Source: Margaritifera margaritifera
Taxonomy: Eukaryota; Mollusca; Bivalvia; Unionida; Margaritiferidae
DNA length: 64,000 nucleotides
Direction of reading: 5' to 3'
Assembly (NCBI GenBank): GCA_029931535.1
Contig: JAQPZY010001675.1
Location: 843,501 to 907,500 of the forward strand
A model generated the notes under the pieces. It was not told the origin of the DNA. It saw only the letters and a list, made by a program, of their open reading frames with translations, and did no database searches. The position numbers were made by a program, and so were the translations under genes. This document shows positions 46,116 to 57,125 of the stretch, one piece after another (within the stretch, counting starts at the first letter, position 1; each line of letters starts with the position of its first letter).

Positions 46116-46714
46116 AGAATGATAATTGAATTTAAGACAGCCAACTTTATTATTGATCGGATTTTATATCACCTTGGTTTTTAACCTTTCCACCTTTAAA
46201 CGACACAAATATTTGGTGAATGCCATATATGGGCATGATGATCATGGTCATCATTATTGTGATAGGTATAGATGCATCAATTGCATAACAATTAGTGCAC
46301 ATATTGTTTACTTTAGATTTCACATTTTATTTTGCTATATCGTGTCTCTTGCTTACTTTTCTAGTAACACTTTTCTTTGGTATCTGTCTTTGAATCAAAT
46401 TCAACTCCTTCTAATCTAGATTCTGTCTTCTTTTTTAGTATGGGTTCTTCCCGGCGGCTATTCTATAAAAAAAATCTTCTTTTCGTTTAAAGTTGATATG
46501 CTTGAATATTATCAGATTATCACTTAAAGCTGACAAAGATAGACCTAACCTAAATGATAGATTGCTGTGAAATATTTTATACCATTAGACGTCATGTGTC
46601 TTCCTTGAGTTCTGTTTTGAAAGAACCTAGATTGGCTATTGGTAGAAATTTACTCACCACAATTGTTACAGCCATGGTGATAACATCCAATAAAGATTTA
46701 GATATTTTTGCCGA

Positions 46715-46927
46715 TCATGCGTTTACAAGCAATTCATATAGTCTCTTTACTTTCTATGCATCCGTCTTATTTAACTCTTTCTAAGTTGTTGTTTTGCAAG
46801 TCATCTCTTTTTTAAGTTCCATTGGCAATGCAAAATTCAATTCATATTTAAACTTATCTGTCTCATGAGAAATGTTATTGGTATCTCCGACAAATCCTAA
46901 TTTGTTGTCCAACTCTTTATTGTTCAT
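46715..46927 (-). CDS. Unassigned Polinton ORF, minus strand
   Basis: ATG at 46927, 70 codons, TGA at 46717-46715, with two internal TAG codons (46783-46781 and 46756-46754). It contains KLGFVGDTNNISHETDKF and ELNFALPMELKKEM. Its start lies only 14 bp from the divergent start at 46942. The terminal TGA overlaps an ATG (ATGA). Beyond the TGA the same frame continues as LLDVITMAVTIVVSKFLPI, so the TGA may instead be a mutation in a longer ORF; both TGA codons there lie next to CpG-type contexts. Confidence 0.4.
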
Positions 46928-46941
46928 TTAAATAGCTTAAA

Positions 46942-47142
46942 ATGACAGAAGGAGGTATACCAATTAATGAATTTGATGAGCATGGAGAACCTGAAAATTT
47001 TGCTGTAGATGACGTTGTATGTGAAACAAATTTTATCAATCAATATGTAAGTGCTAATTTATCAAATGATGGATTTCAACCCACTGTCTCCAGATCTTTA
47101 TTACAAACTGAGTTACAGACACTTATAAGAAAGAGATCATGA
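46942..47142 (+). CDS. Unassigned Polinton ORF, plus strand, intact
   Basis: Sixty-six codons, ATG to TGA, acidic, beginning MTEGGIPINEFDEHGEP and containing LSNDGFQPTVSRSLLQTEL. No internal stops. Its TGA overlaps the ATG of the next ORF (ATGA, 47139-47142), a compact arrangement typical of viral genomes. No known family recognised. Confidence 0.5.
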   Translation: MTEGGIPINEFDEHGEPENFAVDDVVCETNFINQYVSANLSNDGFQPTVSRSLLQTELQTLIRKRS

Positions 47143-47261
47143 AATATATAGATATAGACAAAGTTTACGATTTGACTAAAAATGATTTAATACTGGATTC
47201 TAAATATGGTACATTGCACTTTCATGCCGTCGATGGTAATAAAGTTAGAACTTCAACATGA
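47139..47261 (+). CDS. Small Polinton ORF overlapping the previous one
   Basis: Forty codons from ATG to TGA, starting MKYIDIDKVYDLTKNDL and containing DSKYGTLHFHAVDGN. It could also be the continuation of the upstream ORF after a frameshift, because composition and style are alike. Overlap with the next readable frame starts at 47245. Confidence 0.4.
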   Translation: MKYIDIDKVYDLTKNDLILDSKYGTLHFHAVDGNKVRTST

Positions 47262-47712
47262 GGCAAACCAGGATAAATCTTGTCATGAAGCACAATTAGA
47301 AGTGGGTCAGTATATAGGCAAACAAGAAATTGGTCAGTAGATAGGCAAGCAGGAAATGGAGCATGAGCAGAAGCCAGACAAGCAGGTAATCAGCTTTATG
47401 AAATTTATGGAAGAAGTAAAGTTAAAAATTAACTATAACAGCAGAACAAATACAAGCTACTGGACACAAAGACAACAAATAACTGTCCCAGAGGAAGTAT
47501 AAATGCAACTAATAGATACTACGATATCAATTGATGATCAAGTTATAGAAGCAGAAACAATAATAAATGAATATAATGAAAGACATGATTTATTTTATGC
47601 CTTTGAGAAATAAATAGAAATTAAAGGATTTGCCAAAGAAGTTGGGAAACATAGAGATGTAATAAAATCACTGGAAATAGACACAGATAGAGGACATAAC
47701 GAAAGACATTAA
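47245..47712 (+). pseudogene. Glu/Lys/Gln-rich coiled-coil-like Polinton ORF with TAA/TAG stops
   Basis: About 155 codons in one frame with TAG at 47338, TAA at 47500, 47611 and 47710, and no TGA. It carries an imperfect peptide repeat GQYIGKQEI/GQ-stop-IGKQEM, then KFMEEVKLKINYNS and IDDQVIEAETIINEY. Charged heptad-like pattern suggests a coiled coil. Near 47700 a second frame (KDINKETDEDKLKKLKS) looks better, so a frameshift is likely there. Function unknown. Confidence 0.4.
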
Positions 47713-47763
47713 CAAAGAAACAGACGAGGATAAATTAAAGAAGTTAAAAAGTTATTTGCTGAG

Positions 47764-48480
47764 TCCCTATTCACGTGTTCACAGGTTTTGCATATTTTAT
47801 CACCACAGGACCCATATGTGTTAGCATCCTCTAGGCTTGTGATTGTTGCTAAGTTTACTCTGACTGGTATTTCTCAGAAGTTTTTCGGTCTGTAGTAGGC
47901 TTTTACTGGTTTGTTCGGGTGGTTTAACTTTAGTGCGTTACAAGATTCCACGACGGTCCATTGTTTCTGGATGATTTTACTTACTTTTTGGTTTTCTGGA
48001 TGGTAGGTCAGAATAAATGGTATCTGATCAACCTTTTCCTTTTCTCTATATTTTACCAGATCTTTGTTGTAGCCTCGGTTCATCAAATTTTCAGTCAATT
48101 CATCAGACCTTTTTCCTAATGTTTCATTGTCGGAGCATATTCTGCGTATCCTCAGGTCCTGGCTATACGGAATGTTCCGAATGTAATGTTTTGGATGACA
48201 GCTGGATGGCAGAAGATACTGGCGTTATCGGTTGGCTTTGAGAAGATGTCTGTGTGGAGTTTATTTTCTACAAGTCTGGTTGTTAGAGTTAGGGACTTCG
48301 GCCGTGAATAGATTATAGCGAATTCTCCATCATTTAAAACACGCCTGCCTTAAAGGATACCATTTTCGCGTCCTGCCCATAGAGTGCCTTTTATACTTTG
48401 TAAGCCATCTCTTAAAATTAGCTGGTTGGGATCATACAATACGATATTTAATTGCCATAGGGACGAGTATTTTAGACATA
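47764..48480 (-). pseudogene. Penelope-like element reverse transcriptase C-terminal fragment
   Basis: On the - strand, blocks in order are NKLHTDIFSKPTDNAS (48225-48275), RIRRICSDNETLGKRSDEL, LMNRGYNKDLVKYREKEK, IPFILTYHPENQKVSKII, NHPNKPVKAYYRPKN and SCGDKICKTC (about 47795). The KPTD, RRICS, TYHPEN, AYYRPKN and final Cys pair are the landmarks I recall from the end of Penelope-like reverse transcriptases just before the GIY-YIG endonuclease. Frame changes occur near 48160. No endonuclease domain follows, so the copy is truncated, perhaps by or against the Polinton. Confidence 0.8.
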
Positions 48481-48499
48481 TGATTTCCATTTTTAACTC

Positions 48500-48842
48500 T
48501 GTTGATTATAGGCCAGAAGAGATTATGGAATGACCAGTTGTATGTCGGCCGTCGGTCGGCCGTCTGTCTTTTAGCACAAGTTTGTTATCGCTACTCCCCC
48601 TAAACTACCTGGAGGATTGTCATGACACTTCACACAAATATTCATTCCAATGTCTAGTTGGTCCTAAATGAAAATGGTGCCGCTCGGACATCTTGACCAG
48701 AAGAGCTTATGGGGATGGCCTGTTGTTCGTCATCCGGCGTCCATCCGTTCGTTAGCTATGAAGAAAACGGTCTTATCTTGGATTCTTGGAAATTCTTTTC
48801 GGCCAGTAGAGCGTCAGTCACTTGAAAGGACTCTTGTTTAAC
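48500..48842. repeat. Composite dispersed repeat, copy D (internally contracted)
   Basis: Start 'tataggccagaagagattat' and end 'ggaaattcttttcggccagt' plus 'aaggactcttgttt' match copies A and B, but only about one internal unit is present. It carries a CpG-rich 'gtcggccgtcggtcggccgt' and is less decayed than the other copies. Confidence 0.8.
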
Positions 48843-48855
48843 TTTGTCCTGAACA

Positions 48856-48857
48856 TT

Positions 48858-48924
<67 letters not shown>

Positions 48925-48927
48925 TTT
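48856..48927. repeat. (TTTA)n microsatellite
   Basis: About 18 perfect TTTA units. Confidence 0.97.
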
Positions 48928-50043
48928 GCATATATCTAGATATCTAGCTTCATGTTATCATTCTTTGTTCCAGTCATTTGATTTATCTCTGAAAAAAATT
49001 AGAAAAATATGCTACGGTAACCTATACTTTACTCATAAAGTAAGTAAACTATATGGAACGAAATAACATGGCTTTATTCAGACAAGTTTACTCGCACCTC
49101 TAATAACTTGCAATCAACACATTTGATGGGGGGTGGGGTGGGGGGGGGGGTTGCAGTAAAGTTGCACAGACAAATGTTCACGGGCAACTTCGTGGATTTT
49201 TTCCCCTCTCGACTGCAGGTCAAATTAATACGGACAATATGCCAAGATGGTAACAGTGACCTATCCATACTTTTAACACCAGGCTAGACTCCGTTTCTGG
49301 TAGGTGAAAACAGTGTGATCTTTTTACCCTTCATCCTGCCTTAAAATTCTTAAATTCTCTTATCAAAGATTTTCTCAAAATTAGTCTTGGAAAATCTTGG
49401 GAATAACTTCCAACATGTTATTAGCAAGCTTCATATTTAGTTTTTAAACAAAATGGCAGGCTAGGAGGATTTTGTTTAATATGAAAGTAAAAGGCCTAAA
49501 TGGATAATTAAAAAAAACACGAGCCAGTCACCTACCCGAATGAGTCAGATAGTTGTTTTTGATTGGATGAATGCCTGTGATGATGTCATAGTAAATTATG
49601 AATTTAAAATTTTATCTAGAATTTGTCTTTAATTTTCGTATGAATCTGTGTCATGTTCAAAATTTATTTATATATTTGATACACAGGTACATTGTACATG
49701 TGATGGAATTCTGAATCGGATGGTTAAGTTGATGTGGCATTTATTAACATAGTAGTGGTAGAAATAGTAGTAGTAAATTCATGTGAATTTGTCTTATATA
49801 AAAATAAAAAATAAATTATCGGAGCGATTCTCTGCCAGCACTTGTACTTTTAAAAATCGAAGAAGAGATTGTTTATCTTAGATTGAAATAGCTTCACTGT
49901 TAAACGGTACACATCCAGATCTATGAAGCTGTAGGAAGCCCGCATTCATAAGCCACAACAGTATAGCGTGTATGACATATTCCAGATGGTCTAAACTTAT
50001 TACATGACTAAGTTCCTTTGCTTTAGGCTAAAAGTAAGTTAGA
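48928..50043. other. Intergenic, nothing recognised
   Basis: A G-rich run at 49127-49151 ('ggggggtggggtggggggg' type) is the only low-complexity feature. No ORF is supported. Confidence 0.5.
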
Positions 50044-50144
50044 AGAAGGGGCCTTGATAACTCAGAAGGGGCCTTGATAACTCAGAAGGGGCCTTGATAA
50101 CTCAGAAGGGGCCTTGATAACTCAGAAGGGGCCTTGATAACTCA
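50044..50144. repeat. 20-bp tandem repeat, five exact copies
   Basis: 'agaaggggccttgataactc' is repeated five times without a mismatch, implying very recent expansion. Confidence 0.97.
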
Positions 50145-51299
50145 GTTTAAAACTCAATTTAAATTCAACACAAGTACAAAAAGACGAAATCTAACTGGTA
50201 TGAAATGCTCCTAGTAGTCAGATATGTTAGTAATGATTAATAGTCTTTCTCACGTTTTTCACCTTTAATGAATAACAGCAAGTGTGCAATGCATGACTAC
50301 TATAAGAATTCTATTTAATCTGAATTAGGCATGAATTTATTCCATATCCATTTATGTAATACAACATTTCTTTATTCTTGAAACGTATGTGAAAGTCTGT
50401 CGATTGATTGATTGATTGATTGAACCAAAAAAGAAATGAGCTGACTTTATGCTTGAATCATATCACATTTCAGTATCATGGATAAGTAGTACACTCACTG
50501 ATCTGAAAAGCAGGTCGCAATGACCAATTTTTGTCTTCTTTTTTTGTGTGTGGATTGTATACCGTACGAGCAGGCGAGACATAGCTTTCCGTGGAAATTT
50601 TGTTATTCATTCTTCAGGTGTATACATGTATCTAATGCCTGAAGTCCATAACTACTAATTACATTACTAGTAATTCACTTCTGCTCATGTATATATCCAA
50701 TACAAAGTTGGTCTCGTATGTTCTGGGTGTAATACATTTGAACTGATTCAAATGTCATCACCAACGCCTTGTACCTTCTCGCCGTCTCCACGTAATCATT
50801 CTGTGAAATCTTTTACATAGACATAAATAATTCTCAGAAAATGAAAGGAGTCCGTGTTGAAATGAAACCATTTGGGATTTTATTTTATCATTTATTCTTG
50901 CCCACCCAGAGGATTGACCCAGGGCTGGAAAATAGCGGAATGCAGTGGTATATTTTAGGGAATGATATTACACTACATAATGCTGTTTTTGTAAAGAAAC
51001 TTTTCCGTGAGGATGCACGTTTGCGTACGTAAGATTTAAAACATTAATCGATCACTATATGTGTGAGTTTCTGGTTTGTGCGCCACAAAAAAATACCAGC
51101 ATGCATACTTGCAAACAGAGATCAAACGTTTCTTACATAATTTGAATAATATAATTTGTCACCAGGTGAACTCGCTATGAAACCCGTTTAACAAAATTTG
51201 ATAACACCCCTATAATTGTATCTACCTTGACTTAAATGCTGTGCAAGATTCGATATCTAATCTTCCAATTTTAATTTGGTTTTGTCTTGTTTCTAACAG
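50145..51299. other. Intergenic, nothing recognised
   Basis: A short (TTGA)n tract lies at 50400. The open frame at 50841-51032 has no motif and is not called. Confidence 0.5.
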
Positions 51300-51450
51300 A
51301 TACAGTAACACAAGTAGGTTATTTTATGCCAAGGCAATTGGAGTAATGCGTCTTGACCAAGGACACACAACGGAAGCCGACCTGAACCGATCCCTCACCC
51401 TTTCGGTCGCGAGTCAAGCACGCTAATGACTGAGCCACCGCGGCTGCCTT
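51300..51450 (-). mobile_element. tRNA-derived SINE
   Basis: On the - strand an A box 'gtggctcagtcattagcgtg' (51419-51438) and a B-box-like 'ggatcggttcagg' (51381-51393) precede 'tccttggtcaagacgcatta' and 'ccttggcataaaataaccta' with 'cttgtgttactgt'. Same family as 12457-12655. Its CpG content suggests a younger copy. Confidence 0.8.
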
Positions 51451-52686
51451 CACAGACAGTGACAACATACAGACGCAAACATATATCAAATACATTCTAG
51501 GCGTATTGACAATATAACTTGGTTTGCACTTAAAGCCATTCTGAATATTCTTCACTTTTTTTGTACCCTACCAATTACACGAGTTTTACAATTTGTCGTC
51601 TTTTACCCACCACAAGTCAAATTGCACAATTTTTTCAGGGTGCATATTAAACCCAAGATACTTAAATATATCATCGCCCCCATAATTGAGGAGTTCGTCG
51701 TGGAGAATACACTTCTAATGGTGGTATTGAAACAAAAGAACAAATAATTTGCGCAGAACTACATCGACCTTGTAATCAATCCAATGTAGTGGATGGATAT
51801 AGTAAATAATCTACGCTCTTTTTTGCAGAAAATGTGGACTTGTTTTCAATAATTAGCGTATTCCAAGTAAGCAATCTCGTAAGTGCAGATACATGGAAAT
51901 GTGCGGTTAATATGACTGAGGAGTATTTATGCAACATTATCACACCCTGACTTACAATGTCATCGTTCTCGTACAAGATGCACGCCTGCTTATCTTTGTA
52001 GATGTAAAACATACTAGCAACTTCACACCCACACGTACTTCAACTAATCTATCTACCTACCTATTTAACATGACTGTATCATACTCGCACATGCATCCAT
52101 ATATACATAAACAAATCTGCATTACATTTTTATCTCGCCGCTGTATAAAGACCATGACACAGCAAGTTTTCCAGACATGACTAAACTCCGATTAAAAACA
52201 AAAAAGGACACTAAATGTGTATATTAAAAAACAAATGTATATTAATCCCTAACGCTAGAAATATCGAATCTATGCGTACCAATCATCCAAAATTCACTTA
52301 TATCTTTAGAAATACAAATTGTCATACAGATAAAACAAATCAGTAACTTTCCAAGAATTAAGTAAATTCACCAGATTCGTGACATGAAATATTTTAGATT
52401 TTTCCTATTGCCGCTACACATTTCATATAACTACGTTGCTATTCACGCGAATAGCATTTTCGCAAATTTAGTGGCCTTGTTAAATTCTCGAAAAGTTTAC
52501 GATCATTAAAATAATCCTATAAAGAAAAATATATGCTTGTGAAGAAGAACAAAATAGCTTTAATATGTAATACATATTTTAATAATTTTTTGACGTACAG
52601 TGTCCCAACCATTTATTTTTTATTCTCTTTAAATAATGTAACGTACTAAACCAATGTTTTTAGTCGTACCTTTTTGAGTCGCACAA
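51451..52686. other. Intergenic, nothing recognised
   Basis: AT-rich unique sequence on both strands; short ORFs at 51776 and 51929 have no recognisable motif. Confidence 0.5.
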
Positions 52687-52727
52687 ATATAAATTATTTT
52701 GGCATCTAATTACACCAACATGAGGAC

Positions 52728-52985
52728 ATGTTCCCAAAAACATTTCTTCGCACCGCGTTCGTGTATTTTTGTTGTCTTATATTCTTGCTGTTTTCTGTTT
52801 CGTTCTTTGGCAATGTTCACCCGAAACACGTGAGGCAGTATTTCTGCTGTTCAAAGATTTTTTTCAGAGTCTGTAGAATAGAACTGAAATGTCTGTCGCA
52901 TTCGAGTAAAGGAAATGGGTCAGATTCAATATGGTCTTTACGCCTTATTGCAAACCATATGAAACAAGCCTCCCTATACCACTGA
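52728..52985 (+). CDS. Hypothetical small ORF with hydrophobic N terminus
   Basis: Eighty-five codons from ATG to TGA. Residues about 8-28 are strongly hydrophobic (FVYFCCLIFLLFSVSFFG), resembling a signal peptide or anchor. Cysteines follow (YFCCSKIFFRVCRIELKC). A TATA-like 'aatataaatta' at about 52686 lies some 40 nt upstream, at a plausible spacing for a short leader only if transcription begins right before the ATG. No family match is recognised. Chance ORFs of this size are common in this window, so confidence is low. Confidence 0.2.
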   Translation: MFPKTFLRTAFVYFCCLIFLLFSVSFFGNVHPKHVRQYFCCSKIFFRVCRIELKCLSHSSKGNGSDSIWSLRLIANHMKQASLYH

Positions 52986-54224
52986 ATAAGGATTTCAAAT
53001 GAACGGAAAAGTATTGACAGAGTGTGCCTTCCACAGATTTTGAAGATTTTACTGTAACTATCTGTTCAAATTAAAACTCTTCTTTCACGCATGAAAAATT
53101 GGATATAATTCCTCAATTTGTGAAGTTTACAGTTCCCCCAGTAGTTTGTTCCTTTTCAAACCGAAGTTGCTAGAGATGCGTATTCACAAAAGAAACCATT
53201 ATCATTCAGATAAATGTAGAACAAATGCCTAGCTGGCATTTTCCATTAGTATTATAAAGTGCTCAAAGATTAGCCTGGCAGAGATCTACGTGTGTTCCGT
53301 TGCCCTTCGAGAGAAAATCCAGATTCTCTCGTGTAGAATCACAATTATTGAAGTTTGATCGTGCAAAAAAGAGGCCCGATCCTCGGCTAATTACTTTTTG
53401 AATTCATCCCGGTGCGTTAGAAGTTATTACACTGGGGAGAGCTGCCAAAACTCTCCCGTACGCCGGTGGTTTTGATTCCGAAACTGAGGTCTGGAATCGT
53501 TTCCAACGTTGCCGATGAATTGTTTATCAAAATTGTCACTGGTGTCTGGATTAGAGAACAGGGAAAAAAAAACTAAACTTGTATGATATATTCGGTCCAT
53601 GTGGTTTTGAAACCTAGAGAAATGTATTTTATAGATATCTAAGGGTATTACGTAAATCAATAAAACCATGTAATACTAAATGTAAAACTATTATTCATAG
53701 CACATTAATGGCATGACTGAAAATATCTTCCAACTGGAGAAAAAACCCTTTTCTTCATTGTTAAAGGGGAGATAGATTTAAGATAATAGATTTGAAATTC
53801 GGCACCGGATGTAAGACCGGGTTTACCCTAATGTGACTCTCAAAGGACAGATAACTCTGAATGGACAGATAAAACCTGCTATGCCTATCTTATATATGCA
53901 AATAGCCGTCATCATTTCAATCATGCTTAATTAATTAATTATCAATTAATTAATTTGTTTGTTGCATGTCTACTTGTTTGTTTCTTTGGTTTTGCTTTAT
54001 GATAAATATTTATTTATATGTAGTATATTCTGTAGAGTATTGGTTACTTGTTCCTCTTTTAATCAACTCTTTATGGGCATTGATATTTGATTTACCACAT
54101 TATTTGATTTCAACCGCGCTTTAGAGATTGAAAATATACACTGTTTTCTAAAAGTCAGTATAAAATGACAACAGTGATCTTGTTTCGTTGAAGGAATATT
54201 TTTTAAAAATCCATAAATAGCTAT
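52986..54224. other. Intergenic, nothing recognised
   Basis: 53230-53520 has higher GC and CpG content than its surroundings, and the palindromic 'aattaattaattatcaatta' tract lies near 53930. The ORF on the - strand at 53427-53669 has no motif. Confidence 0.5.
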
Positions 54225-54812
54225 TTCATACTTGCTTTATCATCTTCCACTGCGAGTTGATTGCATTATCATCTTCCACTGCGGGTTGATTGCCTTATCA
54301 TCCTCCATTGCGAGTTGATTGCCTTATCATCTTCCACTGCGAGTTGATTCCTTATCATCCTCCACTGCGAGCTGATTGAGTTATCATCCTCCACTGCGAG
54401 TTGATTGCCTTATCATCCTCCACTGCGAGTTGATTGCCTTATTATCCTCCACTGTGAGTTGGTTGCCTTATCAACCTCCACTGCGAGTTGATTGCCTTGT
54501 CATCCTCCACTAAGAGTTGATTGCCTTATTATCCTTAACTGTGAGTTGATTGCCTTATCATCCTCTACTGCCAGTTGATTGCCTTATCATCCTTCACTGC
54601 GAGTTGATTGCCTTATCATCCTCCACTGCCAGTTGATTACATTGTCATCCTCCACGGCCAGTTGATTGCATTGTCATCCTCTACTGCGAGTAGACTGCCT
54701 TATCATCCTTCACTAAGTGTTGATTGCATTGTGATCTTCCACTGCGAGTTGATTACCTTATCATCCTCCACTGCGAGTTGATTGCCTTATCATCCTCCAC
54801 AAAGAGTTGATT
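54225..54812. repeat. 29-bp tandem repeat, about 20 copies
   Basis: Unit 'cttatcatcctccactgcga' plus 'gttgattgc'. Variants are scattered (cattgt, ctaaga, gccagt). One copy at 54350 lacks two bases. Confidence 0.95.
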
Positions 54813-55171
54813 TTTCCTTTTTTCTATCTAATGAAATGTTACAATTTGTATTGAATGTTAGAACGACTAGCATAAACTGCCTATGAAATGTATCCAGGTT
54901 TTGAAAAACTCTGACAAAAGAAAACAGCTTCGATACCTTAAGAATAACATGAACTCTTATGGGTAACGTGAAAACTCAGTGACGAAGCATTATTGTTCCT
55001 CTATATATAATAAAATATTTGAATTGCAAGTAAATATAATCCAGTGTTATCTTTACTTTGAGAATAAATTAAAACCTGGTATTATGTTTGGACAATATAT
55101 ACAGCTCAGAGATAGACTTTGAAGATTGTGAAATTTCGTATATACATAATTTGTTTAGTATATGCATAATT
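54813..55171. other. Intergenic, nothing recognised
   Basis: AT-rich unique sequence ahead of a GT microsatellite. Confidence 0.5.
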
Positions 55172-55173
55172 TG

Positions 55174-55205
<32 letters not shown>
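55172..55205. repeat. (GT)n microsatellite
   Basis: Pure GT run. Confidence 0.96.
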
Positions 55206-55207
<2 letters not shown>

Positions 55208-55555
55208 AAATTAGGATAAAAAGCATAAATAAGCATACATATTTCCTATTTGAAATGCATCGTATGCGAAATTTGCTAATTTGCACATATGTGCATGTCG
55301 TTTTCTTATTGGTGATCGAGCTGATACATTTATACATTAGGCGATTTATTCTCAAATATCGTTTTAATGAATTTTCACGTAAATCATTATATATAGGACA
55401 TACAGAAGCAACGCCATTTGTGTTAAACATTTTTTCTGTCACATACAATATCTTTCACGATATTACTTCTCTTACCTCTGTTTCATTCGGTTTCGAATTG
55501 GTAAGCGCGATAAGTAATACTTTTCAAGCTGTTTCATGTTCACGATGGCAAAAAT

Positions 55556-55586
55556 TATATATATATATATATATATAGATAGATAG

Positions 55587-55623
<37 letters not shown>

Positions 55624-55627
55624 TAGA

Positions 55628-55681
<54 letters not shown>
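55556..55681. repeat. (AT)n microsatellite with GATA interruptions
   Basis: AT tracts interrupted twice by 'agatagatag' and 'tgtgtatat'. Open frames across it are artefacts. A 45-bp remnant resembling the MITE at 6115-6327 follows ('cggcagatctgggtttatac'). Confidence 0.95.
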
Positions 55682-55683
<2 letters not shown>

Positions 55684-55724
55684 GCGTAATGCGTCGGCAG
55701 ATCTGGGTTTATACAGTTTAAGCG

Positions 55725-56974
55725 AGTATACACGCTATTCCAATTTTTCTCATTACTCTCTTTTTGTGAACGTTGAAAGATGGGCAATACATCAATGTTT
55801 AGGACTCTGGTCGAAAAGAGACGAGAATTTTCCGAATGTGTTTAGGACGTATCGTGTTTACATTTGTAATTTCAGATCTGAAGAGATATGGCTGGCAGTT
55901 GCCCCGGGATGGCCCAGATTGTCCAAGGTTATGTTGGCAGTTGACACGTCCTTTCGCCTGACTTTTGATAAGATTTTTTTCATACAATTTCTTATTTCTA
56001 GGTCAGAAAGTGTCGGCAAACATTAAATCACAGGAAGAATCTTAGTTCTCTTGCAAAAAGTCTCTTTAATTTTGAAATGGTTAAGTTCATACATTTAATT
56101 GGCCGATTTTCAAACATTTTATAGAACTCTAAATCTCTTTTTTGTGAAAAGTCACATTTAAAAATAAAAAAATAAAAAATAAAAAAAAGTCAATGAACAA
56201 TTAAAACTTTGGGTTACATTTTGATTATAGAATTTATCATGTTGTCAAAATTGATCAAAATGATTCATTTTTACTTAATGTGTAAATTAGGTTTTTCCTG
56301 ATGTCCTGATTAAGTAATATTTATTTTAAAGTTTTTCCATAAATTGAATTCAAGAATTATATCCATACTAAAATAATCTGACTTACACAGAATATCTTCA
56401 ACGCGACAGATTTGTGATCACTATATATATTGTTTGCTTGGTCCGAAAATACAGTAATCTAGTCTAGGTCGCGAGGTTCCCTAAAGTTTAATATTTTTAT
56501 TTGTATTTTATTTATTATTATTTTTTCATTATGACGAAATTGTAAGTGAGATAACTCTTGTATCGCGAAAATGTTTATATTTGTTGTTTTGAGTAATGAT
56601 TTCTTTCTTTTTCTCTTTCTTTTTCTATTTTCTTTTACTTGCATTTTCTCTCTTTTTAAATTGAAATTGTCAAATTTAAATATGTTGGAAAGTTAAACAA
56701 ATGTACTTTGGCTTCGCTACCTTTTCAAACATATTATACATCTTTCCGTGTTGTATTTAAACCGTCTTTATTGATTTTCTAAATTTTTAATTGTTCAGAA
56801 TTCTTTCTTTTTTTTTTTTTCCTTTTTCCTTTTCTCTTTCCTTACTTCCGTTTCATTCTAAATTCAGCCTTAGACGCATCTGCTATCACAAAGGAACGTA
56901 TATCTCGAGAAATCTGTAGGCCATAGTCAGCATGAGCAACAGAGGGAAGCAATCAAAAAGTTCTTGAAGGCTTT
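55725..56974. other. Intergenic, nothing recognised
   Basis: Contains pyrimidine-rich runs near 56600 and 56810. The frame at 55688-56026 is an extension of the microsatellite ORF without motif support. Confidence 0.5.
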
Positions 56975-57125
56975 TGACACCGCGTGACGTCATAGGTCAG
57001 ATGTCAAACTGAGGCCACCCTGAGGTAATCAACGGACCTTTGACTGGCAAGGGATTAGGAACGTACGAGCTTCCGGTCTTGCTGAAAATAAATACCCACA
57101 CGCGCCAACTCATCATAAAGTAGTC
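56975..57125 (+). promoter_or_regulatory. Candidate promoter with a full CRE palindrome and AGGTCA half-sites
   Basis: TGACGTCA at 56985-56992 is a perfect cAMP-response element, followed by AGGTCA (56995-57000) and, further on, 'ggacctttgac', an inverted half-site pair. A TATA-like 'aaaataaatac' lies near 57083. The patch is richer in CpG than its surroundings. No coding exon could be assigned downstream within about 1.6 kb, so this is a sequence-only suggestion. Confidence 0.25.

Larger units (their letters stand above)
40303..47760. mobile_element. Polinton/Maverick DNA transposon, decayed
   Basis: Polintons are large self-synthesising DNA elements related to polintoviruses, carrying a retroviral-type integrase and a protein-primed DNA polymerase. 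Here an integrase with chromodomain (40912-41852) is followed by a type B polymerase (42024-45060) on the + strand, with unrecognised ORFs on the - strand at both sides and three + strand ORFs at the right end. I did not recognise capsid, protease or packaging ATPase genes and found no terminal inverted repeats. Bounds are set by the outermost likely ORFs and a Penelope-like fragment from 47.76 kb, so they are approximate. Frameshifts show the copy is not functional. Its stop-codon pattern is unusual (see findings). Confidence 0.85.
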
